Below, piece after piece: positions 12,945 to 23,668 of a DNA stretch of 64,000 nt. The position numbers were made by a program, and so were the translations under genes. The stretch is from Lepraria neglecta (Eukaryota > Ascomycota > Lecanoromycetes > Lecanorales > Stereocaulaceae). The stretch spans positions 5,580,001 through 5,644,000 of the forward strand of contig CM065647.1 in the NCBI GenBank assembly GCA_033220425.1, written 5' to 3'. How positions within the stretch are numbered: the stretch's first letter is position 1; each line of letters opens with the position of its first letter. A model generated the notes under the pieces. The model was not told where the DNA came from. It did not search any database and worked only from the letters and a program-made list of their open reading frames with translations.

Positions 12945-13560
12945 GTTTTGCGCAAATAGACCGATTTTAAAAATTTCGACGGTATTGGAAAGCGCATGCT
13001 TGGTTCCAAAACTGATAAGATTATCTCGATATCATATGACATATGTGGCGCGGGGCATTACTGCGAAGAAGTTGCGGTGCGCATTCAACTTTTGATGTTC
13101 CAGGGTCCGGAGGCGCCAAGCTCAATGCTTGGCATTTGCTACTGAGCTCGCACTGCCTGCAAAACAAAGTGAAAACGCTTCTTTTGCTCATAACTATTGC
13201 GTAAGTAGACTGATTTTGAAAATTTTGACGGTGTTAGAAAGCGCATGCTTGGTTCCAAAACTTATGAAATCATCTCGATATTATATGATGTATGTGGCGC
13301 GGGGAAGTCCTGCGAAGAAGTTACGGTGCGCAAGCAAAACATGGCGAAAACGCTTCTTTTGCTCATAACTATTGCGCAAATGGGCCGATTCTAAAAATTC
13401 TTGATGCGCAAGCAAGCTAATGATTGAATCCAAAACATATGAAATCATCTCGATATCATATGACGTATGTGGCGCGGGGAAGTAGTGCGAAGAAGTTGCG
13501 ATGTAAATTCAAGTTTTGGTGGTTGAAGGCGCTAGCCGAGAGAGGGAACACTGAATATAG
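12945..13560 (-). repeat. Helitron internal satellite, three ~175-250-bp units
   Basis: Three units start near 12945, 13195 and 13370 (plus-strand reading TTGCG-AA-TRG-CYGATT). Each includes GCATGCTTGGTTCCAAAAC or a variant, an ATATCATATGA segment, GTGGCGCGGGG and GAAGAAGTTGCGGTGCG. The spacing difference comes from an insert (13092-13160) with AATGCTTGGCATTTG. The same units in reverse complement fill Helitron copies B and C. No coding function is apparent. Confidence 0.85.
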
Positions 13561-13649
13561 GGCCAATCTAATTGGCTATAAGTGCGGAATTGCTCCGAAT
13601 TTCGCCATAATCTGTTATTAGAAGAAGATATAGTATATCTAGATTTTAG

Positions 13650-16600
13650 TAGCGGATATTCAAGGAAGACTATAGCGCGAAATATCTACTAAAGATAGGA
13701 GAAAGCAAAGGGGAATAGCTAGTAATCTAAGTACTTTCAAGTCTTCCCGAACTAGTATAGATTAGATTTAATATTACTATAGAAGGGTAATAAGAGTCTT
13801 ATATCTATCTTATACGAAGTTAAAGTACCGCTAAGTAGAAGAAAAGAAACCCGTAAAAGCGCGCTATTGCTTAGCTAGAAATATCTAGCTTATTTATACG
13901 CCTATTACCTTGTTATATTATCTCTACTCTATTTAAATAATACCTTCTAATCTACTCTATATTTATCGTCCGTAATAAAGTAGTAGTTATATATCTTTGG
14001 ATTTCGCTGAGATAACCGAACTACCTACCCATCGCACTAAATATTATAGAATTATATCTAGTCTGTATCCATATTTATACTTCTGAATATATAGGTTAGG
14101 GTAATACTAGTTCTAAGGATATATTTTATAGAGATAAGGAAGCGCTTATTATCCTCTTCTTAGAATAGCTATATATATAACTTATCTCGCTTCTTAGAAG
14201 GTACGGTTAAGCTATACTATAGCCATTTACTAGGAAAATACTTTTTAAACTACTAGAGTAAGGTTAGTATAAGGTCAAGGTAGAATAGCGGAAGAGATAT
14301 AGACTTACTACTACTAGAATATATATAATAATAGGAGAACTAGTAAATATAACCAGTTTCTCTAGTCGCCCGTAGATATCTTCCCCTAGTAAGCCGATCA
14401 ACTCTTTAAGTTTTACTAACTTCGGTATATTACCGGTAAGTTCATCGATATATTTAGTATAAATACTATCTAGCGGCATCTTGGCCCAATTCTGTATCAG
14501 GCCAGCCAACTCTATAAAATCTATACGACCCTTTCCGCCGTTATATAAAGGCCCCCCTTTAAGCTCGTCCTAAGTAAGAGTAAGGTAGTTACACCGAGAG
14601 AATTCTAGAAGGCTTGGGATAATAGTAGCAGCGCGTAGCTTATAGGCGTATTTAAAGTAGTTATTAATCGCTAGCGTAGGTATCTCCTTGCTAGCCTTGC
14701 GAGCAATTATATATTCTCTAGTATATTCGGCTTTTACTATATCTTAGATCCTCTAATCCTCAGCGCGAAGAGCTGCCTTTTACTCTAGATTAAGTAAGTA
14801 TATAATATAACGAGTCTCGTGCGGAGGTAGCTTAATAAGCTCGATAGTCCTATTAATATCTATAGTTATAGGCGTCCGCTTAATTTTGATAGAGTTTAAG
14901 ATAGCCTTTATATCTACGATATTCTTATTATTCTCACTCTTATTAACCGGATTCTTTTACTTTTAGTAGCTAGTAGTTAGTTTCCTAACAACCTCGACTT
15001 CGTTATAAGTTATATATCGATACTCTTTAACGGCGTACTACCAAGGCTGCTCGATTATATAGATTATAGCTGAGTAGTTAGTTAGGTCACGTGTCTACGG
15101 TGTAGCAGAGAAACCCTATACCTAGGGTAAAGATAATTAGTATATTTTTATACGCCGATCATCTATAGTATTCTACTCGTTCTCGTTATCCTCTAGTATT
15201 TTTACTAGGACTTAGGTACTAATCTTATCCTTGATGCTAAGGACTATCTTAGGATATTCACCCTTTACTATCCTTATCTTATAGAACTCGTTAATAAAGA
15301 TCTAGCTGATATAGAAGTTATAGACGAATAGATACTTAGAGTCCTATAGTACTTCCTTAATATACCTATTATATAAGCCCTTAGTCGTAAGGAGTAGAAT
15401 ATACTCCTATCTAGATTTAGGTTTTCTATCCTTTTTATATCGAAGTAGTTTAGTATTTTCCGATATAAGTAGGGTAGTATTAATATTATTATATATTTTA
15501 CCTATATAGGTATAGAAGTACCGTAGCTTCAATATTAGATATTAAGTATCGATTATCTTCGTCTACTCTTGTAACTAGTTACCTATTACTTTCGCTAGTA
15601 TAATAACAAGAATAATACCTTACTTTAGTACGCTAGTTAAATAGGCGGCGCTTTTCTCGATATACGGATAACTATAGCCCGGAAAGATATGGGATATCCT
15701 ATAGGATATCCCAAGGGTTAGGTATGGGATTCCGGTATGGGATGGGATTAGAAGATCCTAAATCCCATATCTTTTAGGAGATATGGGATGGGATCTCAAT
15801 AGGATATCCTACGGTATAGGATATTGGTGGGATTATCTAATAGTACGGGATATTTTCGGGATATCCCAGTGGCGGATAAGATAAGACCTATACTTGGAAT
15901 TTCTAGTCATTATTCTAGTTATCAAAACTTCAAATATTTTTTTGAATATTCTATAATTCTATATTTCCTACTAGAATATCCTATATTATAGAATATTCAA
16001 AAAAATATTTGAAGTTTTGATAACTAGAATGATGACTAGAAATTCCAAGTATAGGTCTTATCTTATCCGCCACTAGGATATCCCGAAAATATCCCGTACT
16101 ATTAGATAATCCCACCAATATCCTATACCGTGGGATATCCCATTGAGATCCCATACCTCCTACTAATGGTATGGGATTTTAGACCTTGATACTATACTAT
16201 ACCCCGGGATGGGTAAGAGAGCCAATATCCCATACCATCCTATATCTTTCCGGGCTATACGGATAACTAATATCCCATTTATTAGCAGAGGGATATATAT
16301 TATTACCGCTCTATACCTTCAATTTCGAGGGTAGGAGATACTTGGTGTAATAGATTAACGCTTTAAACTATTCGAGATTTTTATAATCCTACTTATATAT
16401 TTCGAAAACCTCGTACTATTATAAGGAGAGTTAACACTCGAGGATATATATAATAAAAATCGTTAGAGTCTAGTTCGAGTCGGACATTAGTATTATCCGA
16501 GTCGATAGTAGGTTTTATTAAAAGCTAGGAATAGATACGAACCTTGCCAAAGCCGGGATCGTCCCTATTAATGCCCTCCCCCTACTAGTAAGCACACTAG

Positions 16601-17250
16601 TATATCCAAGCAGCGCAGTAGAGTTGATGAATATATAGTATAATCTTTTTTATCTTGCCGTTAGGGGCTATAATAGATAATAACCTATAGAGGGTTCGTA
16701 TATTCTTAATAGACTGGTTTCCCTTCTGTAGTTAGAACAATAACTCTATATACTACCACGTTTTCTGAGACTATTACGGACGATCCTCTACCTTAGTTAT
16801 ATTAACGCTAGGGTAGTATTTAGTAGTAAGTAAATAATAAGGTAGAGGCTAAAGTACTTATATCCTGTTATAATCCTCCTATTCCAACGCCTCTATATCT
16901 TTTATAGCTACTCTAGCTACTACTACCCTACCTATCTCGATATTATATAACCCTAGAGTCCTATCTATATAGGCCTTATTAATCTATAATACCTTCTACT
17001 CGTCCTTATCTATTAAATCCCCTTCCTTTCTATTATTCTCTTCCTTATTATTTATACTACTACTACTATCCGAGCTAGAGCTAATATCTATAGGCTCCTT
17101 TAGATTCCCGGTAGATAGACTAGTATACTTATTAGTAAGAAGGGAAGGATCGACGAAAGGCTTTAGGGTAGAGGGTTTAGTAGAAGAGGTAGCAGGGTCT
17201 TTACCTAGAGGATCCTATATATTAGGGGTTTTCCCTTTAGGTCCTACCGT
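13650..17250 (-). pseudogene. SNF2-type helicase remnant, longer copy
   Basis: On the minus strand the conserved features appear in helicase order. There is a Walker B-like motif reading WIFINEFY near 15276-15310 (DEFH-type with RIP-type changes), then a motif III SATP at about 15098-15109 followed by RDLTNY. Next comes an EQPWWYAVKEYR-like block near 15030, and a C-terminal lobe start KLVIF near 14310. An acidic N-terminal leader lies near 17000-17150. SNF2 proteins are ATP-driven DNA translocases. The gene is split by a 587-bp foldback MITE (15673-16259) and has many RIP-type stops and some frame changes. It is the longer of two paralogues (the other is at 8100-10000). Family assignment rests on motif reading by eye. 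Confidence 0.55.
15673..16259. mobile_element. Foldback hAT-like MITE
   Basis: The 587-bp palindrome-like element has ends TATAGCCCGGAAAGATAT and complement, flanked by CGGATAAC on both sides (15665-15672 and 16260-16267), an 8-bp duplication as in hAT transposons. Because the termini are palindromic with the flank, 10- or 12-bp duplications (ACGGATAACT, TACGGATAACTA) are equally readable. The inner ~130 bp of each arm are nearly perfect complements around a centre near 15970, while the outer ~150 bp differ. It has no coding capacity. The empty site is seen in the paralogous sequence near 9160-9175. It interrupts the longer helicase remnant. Confidence 0.75.
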
Positions 17251-17329
17251 AAGAGAAGAATGTTTTAAGCGGTAGGAGAGGGTAAAACTACCTCGGTAAG
17301 GTTAATTTGGATGGGCCGTATTGCCCTCG

Positions 17330-18190
17330 ATAGATACTATTATATCTGTTAGTTAATATCCTAACTATTAATTAACGTAGTATAACTAATAGAGTACCCC
17401 TTATATAATATAAAGCTCGTAGTGCCGGTAACTACATGAATATATATCGCGGATAGTATTTTGTAGATCTTCGTTTATAGTTACCTCTATAATCCTATTA
17501 GATATATAGATAAGGGTACTCCCCCAGGTATCATCTTCGGCGGTCTAGAATTTCTTAGTTTCTAGGAACTGGATTAGAGTATCGTAACTGAGTTGGTCCT
17601 AGAGCTAGTTAGTATTAGTAAGCGAAGTATCACGTATAATATACCGTAGTTAGACAAGATAGAATTTATTATCGCGTGTGTAACTAATTCTAAGGATAAT
17701 ATAAGGCGGGTAGGTATCGTCTAGGGCTGGAGCTAGTACGAAGAATGGTCTAGTATAATCGGGTTGCTTAGTACGGGTATCATCGTATCTGGGCTTTTTT
17801 GAACTAAACGAGTCGTGAGACTCCTCTAAGAGTCGTTTACTAGTATATCGGTTGGCTACTCTAGGTACTTTATTAAGTAGTCTTACGAATATATATATTG
17901 CTTCGTCTCTAAAAGGTAGTATATAGTCGGGTAGAATGAAGTCAGTGGTAATAGAGTTAAGGATCTTGGTGAAGTCCTAGCTAGAACCTCGAAGATTTTC
18001 GCCCTAAATAGCGGCACCCCGTAGGCGGTCTTTAAGTACTTGACGGAGGGTATTAAACAAGCTATTACTATACCGTAAGCCTCTACGGACATTAGGGAGG
18101 TTCTATAGGATTCTAGGCGGATTACTAGACTTTAGCCTGCTAATAAGCGTATAGAAATTGGCCTCGGTTGGCGTAGGCTCTAGTATTATA
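17330..18190 (-). pseudogene. Degraded coding region beside the transposase, unknown
   Basis: A minus-strand frame of about 280 codons can be followed from near 18180 to 17330 with few stops, making it one of the better preserved coding remnants in the island. It has a Pro/Thr-rich start, a Leu/Arg-rich helical-looking segment (about 18100-17950), a Lys/Ser/Asp stretch near 17800 and a C-terminal half with several Tyr and Ile residues. I recognise no family. It lies back to back with the plus-strand Plavaka coding region, head ends about 20-400 bp apart. Confidence 0.35.
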
Positions 18191-18198
18191 TCGACCTG

Positions 18199-21100
18199 AG
18201 GGTCGATTAGAGAAGGACCGGCTATATTAGATAATATTATAGATGATTCTAACACGTCTATAATAAGAAGAATAATAATAGGACGAATAAAATAGGGAGA
18301 AGTTAAGGATTCTTCGCTGAGTTGGAGGGATAAAGTAGGTAATACGACTAGCAGGGTCTACACCGGGTTTTTATTCACAATAGCGATTAGTTAGTAGTTA
18401 GTAAATATAATACTAGTAAGGTAAATACGTTACGAAACAGTTTAATACTTAATATAATTAGGTAATATAGACTCTTCTCTATAGAATAGTACGTCGGAGT
18501 AGTTATAAGTAGGTAAGTTTAGCTGTCGAAAGATTGAAAGTAGCGAGCTTTAATATAATAGATAAAGATATTGATTGAAAGCGGAACTTATATATATATA
18601 GTATATAGAAAGCGAATAGCTGATTTTAAACGTACTATATCTAGCTTTATACTTAATACCTAATATCTAGTAAAGATAGAGTGTCAAAACTTATTATCTG
18701 CTTGTAAAGATTGATTAGATTTCTTCTTCCGTTCTTCGAAATATAAGTCTTAATCAAGTACTCTATTATAAAAATAATCCAAGTTCGACTCAGATATACA
18801 TTTTGGTAATAGGGGTATATACCGTAAGGTTTATAACCAATTATATTTCCTAATAAGATAAGTAACCGGGGCGTTTATTAAATATATCGTATAGAAAGAA
18901 AATCCCCTTAAACCATCTATCAATCAACGCCTTCTATAGGATAATACTCTACTATATATATATTATAATTTGATTAATAGTAATAGTTAAAAATAGGCTA
19001 TATGAGGCGATATAAGGATAGATTTATCCTAACCTATAGCGGGTTAGCTTAAAGGATCTAGTAGCGAATATATTTACTAATACCTGCCTAGACGCGTTGA
19101 TCTCGATAATAATACCTCTATATTACGCCTAAGCCAGATAGATTAATAGTATAAATGTTACTAGAAGCAGTGCAGCAGCGGAAGCGGCCTAACTAGGTAT
19201 CTACTACGCTATAAGGGCCGGGACCCCAATTGGACGTGTAGGAGATAGGTATACCTCGATGAAGATAAAGTCGAGGGCCCTATTTATAAACGCTAAAGAG
19301 ACGAGGTCGATATAATCAGCGATAGTCCCCGTAAGGGCGAAGGTAGATGAGTCCCCTAGGAGGACCTGACTATTTTAATAGATAACGATACTCTAGGGCG
19401 ATTACTTAAACTTACCGACTCTACTAACGAGATCTAGCACTAGTAAGATAAGCTAGATATAGTACTCGATCAATCGAAGTCGATAACGGCGTCAAGTGCT
19501 ATAGGCACTATCTCTACCTTGACTGTTAGCTCTATAGAGTACTACCTATAGGAGCGAGGTACCGGGAGGCCTTTAGAGGAAGAGGATATAACCCTGGCCG
19601 AGTTATTGTCTATACCCCTATCCGAGTCGATATCCGAGTTAATACCCGAGTCAAACCCGGACTAGCACCCTTTCCATTTAGAAGCTAATTATACCCTAGC
19701 TTTATAGATATATAACGCCCGACTATCTAGTAGTATAATAGACAATTTCTTTAAAGACACTCGATTACGACCTTTCTACGGACCCTATAGCTTTAACAGC
19801 GCTCTATAACTAAAAGCCAAGCTATATACTATAAATCATTCTGCTGCTGCTAGTAGATAGTCTCGGTAAGCATTTAGTATCCTATCGATTCAACCGGACG
19901 AGATAACTAGAATATATTATATACTCTACTTCGATATAATAGGTATAATACGAACTCTTATCGGATATAAACCTTTTAATTCGAGTATTAACTATATACT
20001 AATACGCCAGCGAAACCTCGACGGGGGTCTAATCGTTAGTAAGATATATATAGCCCGCTAGTAGTAGGAGATACAAGATAAGCTCCCTAATAGCTTAATA
20101 GTAGTACCGGTTATAATATCATCAGAGAAGACCTATTTATTATAGATATACGGAGATCAACAGGCGTAGCCAGTCTATATTACTATTAGTAACCTCGATT
20201 GAGGTATTCGGCGGGTATAGGTTCGGCCGGGGATAATATTACTTGGACTAGTACTATTAGTCTATAACAGTGTGAAAGCCGAGGTATATTACTATACTAT
20301 AGGGCTTATAGTCGAGGGTAAGCCGGCCGAAATATAGATCTTACTTAATATACTAATAATACTCTTTTAAAGTACTTAAGGAGCTAGTACCGAAGGGGAT
20401 CCTTATTATATATATAGACGGACGAATACGACGATACTACCTAATACTCGTATCTATACTAGGCGACTATAAGGAATAAGTTTTAATAACCTCGATTAAG
20501 AGCGGCAAATACTATCCGGTCTACTTAGTACCGCTAAATGAATAGGAACGACTATATCCTGAAAAACTATATCTAAAGCGAATACCTGAATAGACTATAG
20601 AGTAGTTATAGATACAAAAAACGTATAATAAGAATACGCCCAGGGTGTTACTAGATATAATAGTATATAACCGGCCTAACTTCATAGACGGCCACTTCGT
20701 AGTTAACGTCTACTAACTATAGACGTTTAATATATTATACTAATTAATAGTTAAAGGGCTATTGAACTACCTCCTAGACTAGCTTAGGGAGTATATCAGA
20801 GAGGGATAAATAAAGCTTAAGGCACAAGCCTTAATCGACGCCTGGTTTCGAGCTATACCCAAATTTACTAAGCTAAGGCGATTTCGGGAGTTTAGTAAGC
20901 TAAGCTAATAGATAGGAGAGGAGAGTAAAGAGATATTATAGATTATAATACCCGTCTTTACTCCTCTATTATCCGAAAAAAACCTAGATATACTATATAT
21001 AGGACGAGCTATTATTGACTTTATTATACTTATAAGATACCGATCCTACGATAAAGTAATACTAGAATATATAAACGCAGCGTTGGAAAGGATTGATCTA

Positions 21101-22390
21101 CTTAAGGAGGTATTTCGAAAATATAGGCTAGTTAATAAGAAAACGGGCGAGCAAACTTTCAACTTTCCTAAATTCTATAGTATTAGTTATTATATTAATA
21201 TAATTAGATACTATAGTCCGCCGGATAGATATAGTACCTAAGCCTCGGAAAGGGTATATCCGATATTGCTAAAGAATTACTATAACCGAATAAATAAGTA
21301 TAAGGATTACTAGGAGTAATTAATAGAATATAACGAACGCTATATCAAGTTAACAATTATATAGGATATTAAAAATTTCTAAGAGATAGAGCCTATATTA
21401 CTTAGTTAGAGGAGAAAATAAGAAGACGAGAAAAGTATAAAGGCCGGGGTCCTCCTAGATCTATACTAACTAGGATAGCGAGTAGACGCGGAAGAGCGCT
21501 ATATATTAAGATACCTATATAAATACGATAGTCGTTACTAGCGAACGGCGAGAGATATAGCTAAATGGCTAAATATAGCTGGGTTTCTCCAAAGCCTGGC
21601 TGCGTTTCTTAAGGCGTACTAAGCGAAAACGCTAAGCAGAGGTAGTATAACCTTAAATCTAGATATTAATAGAAGGGAGGCAGACTGTAGCTAGGTTGAG
21701 AGCTACCCGGTCTATATCTATTCGGGCCTCGTATATTAGAAGACTACAGGAGAGGACTCCTCTGATTTAGGACGTCTCTATAAGGATTTGGTAGTCTGTA
21801 GACCTTATAAATATTTATAGTATTTTACCTAGCGCAGAGATTGTATATAGGTCCGAGAATAAGACTATAAGAGTCGAAACCCGGAAACTATACAGGAGGG
21901 AAAGTTAGTCGGTAAGGTCTTGGTCGTTATAGAGGTAAAGGATCTTAGTAACAGAAACTTTAAGTAATGACCTACTCGTGTATAGGCTACCCTTGTAGAA
22001 GTCTTTGATTATTAATATCTAGGGTAGGTATAAGACTACTATAGAATAGTTGAAGTTGAAAAGGTATAGGCGTCGCTTATACTTAATTCTTGAATAATAG
22101 GCGCTCGCCGCTTCTATAGACTACTAAATATCGAGCGAAGTACTTATCTAGTACCGGGAACAGTTAGAGGAAAAGAGATATTCTATATTAATAGTTTTAT
22201 CGACTAGGACTAATATACTATAATATATTACCCTAAATTCCTAACAAACAATTCTAAGGCAGCGCGACGAATCTACGCTAAATTCCTACTAAATCCTTCT
22301 TAGGCAACGCTATAAACCTAAGTAAAAACCCTTAAAAGGAAGAGAGATAATACTATAAATATATCTGGCTTAATAGAGCGGAAGAGATGC
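18199..22390 (+). pseudogene. Plavaka transposase remnant of the inner element
   Basis: The clearest homology is from about 19640 on: SSEKTYLL, then IYGDQQA-PVYITISNLD at 20101-20190, matching the SDKT-GDKQAWPVYLTIGN block of Plavaka transposases. TFNILY-LIVKGLLNYL follows at about 20726-20780 (family D-HQL-KG motif), then RAIIDFIIL near 21010 and ASERVYPILLKNYYNR near 21240-21290. The C-terminal part runs to about 22390 with a FYINSFID-DQY segment near 22190. The enzyme would cut and rejoin the element ends. Stops are mostly TAG/TAA for expected CAG/CAA/TGG. The N-terminal part (18199-19600) is too decayed to place. A less well preserved copy is split between 2039-3883 and 23671-26022. Confidence 0.7.
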
Positions 22391-22399
22391 TACTACTAA

Positions 22400-22960
22400 C
22401 CGCCCTCGCTGCGTCTAAAGTTAAGGCTTTAGTCTTAAAGAAAACCTCTAATATAAAGAACCAATCTATAGTTTCAATTACCGTAGCGGTATTAATCCTC
22501 TCTTCAGTATATTTAATTATAGCTATATTATATTAGTAGGCTATATAGTATCTTACGCGTATAATATTTGCTTACTTTAGTATCGAGTCTACGGCCCTCG
22601 TATATTACTAATATTTAGGTACTTCGGTAAGCTGAGGAGTAGGGAGGTTATTAAGCTCGCGGTATCGTATATAAAGTCTATCGGGGAAGACAGGGAGTAA
22701 ATTTGTTAGATATTAAGTATCTATAGCGATACTTTGCTAAAATAATAGCGACGAGACTATAAACTACGAGAAGAAATATTAAGAAACGTCTAGCTAAATA
22801 TTCATCTGACTCGGATAGGGTAAACCTGAGTTAGATACTACTCGGATAGTATAAAACCTGAGTCGGATACCAATCGGACAAGGGCAAAAAAGGGCGAAAT
22901 ACATGCGCCCCTAATCTACTAGAGTTTTGCCAGGTGCCGCTAATAGTTTAGTAACTAGGC
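22400..22960 (+). pseudogene. Basic coding remnant downstream of the transposase
   Basis: A plus-strand frame continues for about 180 codons after the transposase, rich in Lys, Arg and Gln-turned-stop codons. It includes a Lys/Arg-rich helix-like segment near 22740-22800 and an acidic-serine tail near 22805. It could be the C-terminal extension of the transposase or a separate small gene. The outer copy has the same region at about 26850-27470. No domain is recognised. Confidence 0.3.
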
Positions 22961-23384
22961 GTCGCAACTCTCTATCTTAGTTATTTACTCGAATTATAAG
23001 GAGTAGAAGATATAGTTAGATTGGCGGATAATAGGTCGTTATAGAATCGAGGAAAGTATAGTTAAATAACCTATAAAGAAGTTAAAGAAGGATTAGTATA
23101 AGCGCGAGTTAAACTTATATTAATATTACTAATAACGAGCTTTTATATACTAAAGGAGCTATCGGTAGTAGCTATATTTTAAACGGATTATATATATAGA
23201 AGACTTTATTTAGATTCGACTACCTACTTATATCTTGTATAGAAGATATATAGCTACTAATTGGTAGAAATATATAGACTATATAAGAAGTAATCAATCA
23301 TAATAAAAGAAAACTGGTAGCTATATATTAGTAGCGTTGTATTATTAATTGAGCTGACAGCTAGCTAAACGCATAATAGACATA

Positions 23385-23504
23385 CTAATTAGTTAGACAT
23401 TACACTAACAGTAACATCTAATTGCTAATTGGTTAGATATTATACTAACAGTAACATCTAATTGCTAATTGGTTATACATTATACTAACAGTAATATCTA
23501 ATTA
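23385..23504 (+). repeat. Subterminal 40-bp tandem repeats, inner Plavaka 3' end
   Basis: Three 40-bp units start at 23385, 23425 and 23465, each with CTAATTRGTTAGAYATTA and ACTAACAGTAAYATCTAATT. They lie about 165 bp inside the right inverted repeat. Subterminal repeats near transposon ends often bind the transposase; here that is inference. Confidence 0.85.
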
Positions 23505-23649
23505 CTAACTGACCTAACATCGTTAAATCAGCAGTATTGAGTTGCAGATCGAGCTGATTTGATACTATTAGTAATATTGAGTTGCTGATTCCGTTGAACG
23601 TAACTGTCAGCCCTACCGGCGCGCTCGGCAACTCGGGATTTCCCAGCAA

Positions 23650-23668
23650 CTTTTGGGAAAGCGCGATG
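23650..23668 (-). repeat. Right terminal inverted repeat of the inner Plavaka element
   Basis: Exact complement of 3884-3902, followed by TA. The same end occurs, slightly decayed, at 28157-28175 where the outer element stops. Confidence 0.8.

Larger units (their letters stand above)
11661..13628 (-). mobile_element. Non-autonomous Helitron, copy A, with internal array
   Basis: Read on the minus strand, the element starts TCTTCTTCTAATAACAG at 13628 and ends CACTCACTTG at 11661, with a 7-bp-stem hairpin 15 bases before the 3' end. The flanks are A on the 5' side and T on the 3' side with no target duplication, as Helitrons leave. It is 1968 bp, carries no Rep/helicase coding, and shares both ends with copies at 36930-37891 and 44079-45050. 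Unlike those it contains a ~1-kb array of 33-bp units between the 3' end and a shared satellite block. It is inserted between the two helicase remnants of the inner Plavaka element. The 3' terminus CTTG departs from the usual CTRR. Confidence 0.7.
3884..23668 (+). mobile_element. Inner Plavaka-type DNA transposon, large composite
   Basis: The element is bounded by a perfect 19-bp inverted repeat, CATCGCGCTTTCCCAAAAG at 3884 and its complement ending at 23668, with TA on each side. Outside the ends, the host reads like the uninterrupted internal sequence at 20031-20050, so the empty site can be seen in the window. The span is 19.8 kb. Removing a Helitron (11661-13628) and a foldback MITE (15673-16259) leaves about 17.2 kb. 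The plus strand holds the transposase and the minus strand several degraded coding regions. Plavaka is a fungal DNA-transposase family. That all minus-strand genes belong to the element, rather than being older nested insertions, is inference. Confidence 0.65.

Noticed and set aside
11843-13042. Long ORFs (up to 235 codons) on both strands in the 33-bp array
   Set aside because: They arise because the period is a multiple of three and the unit lacks stops in several frames. Three overlapping minus-strand ORFs and several plus-strand ones cannot all be genes, and none has a promoter or non-repeat domain.
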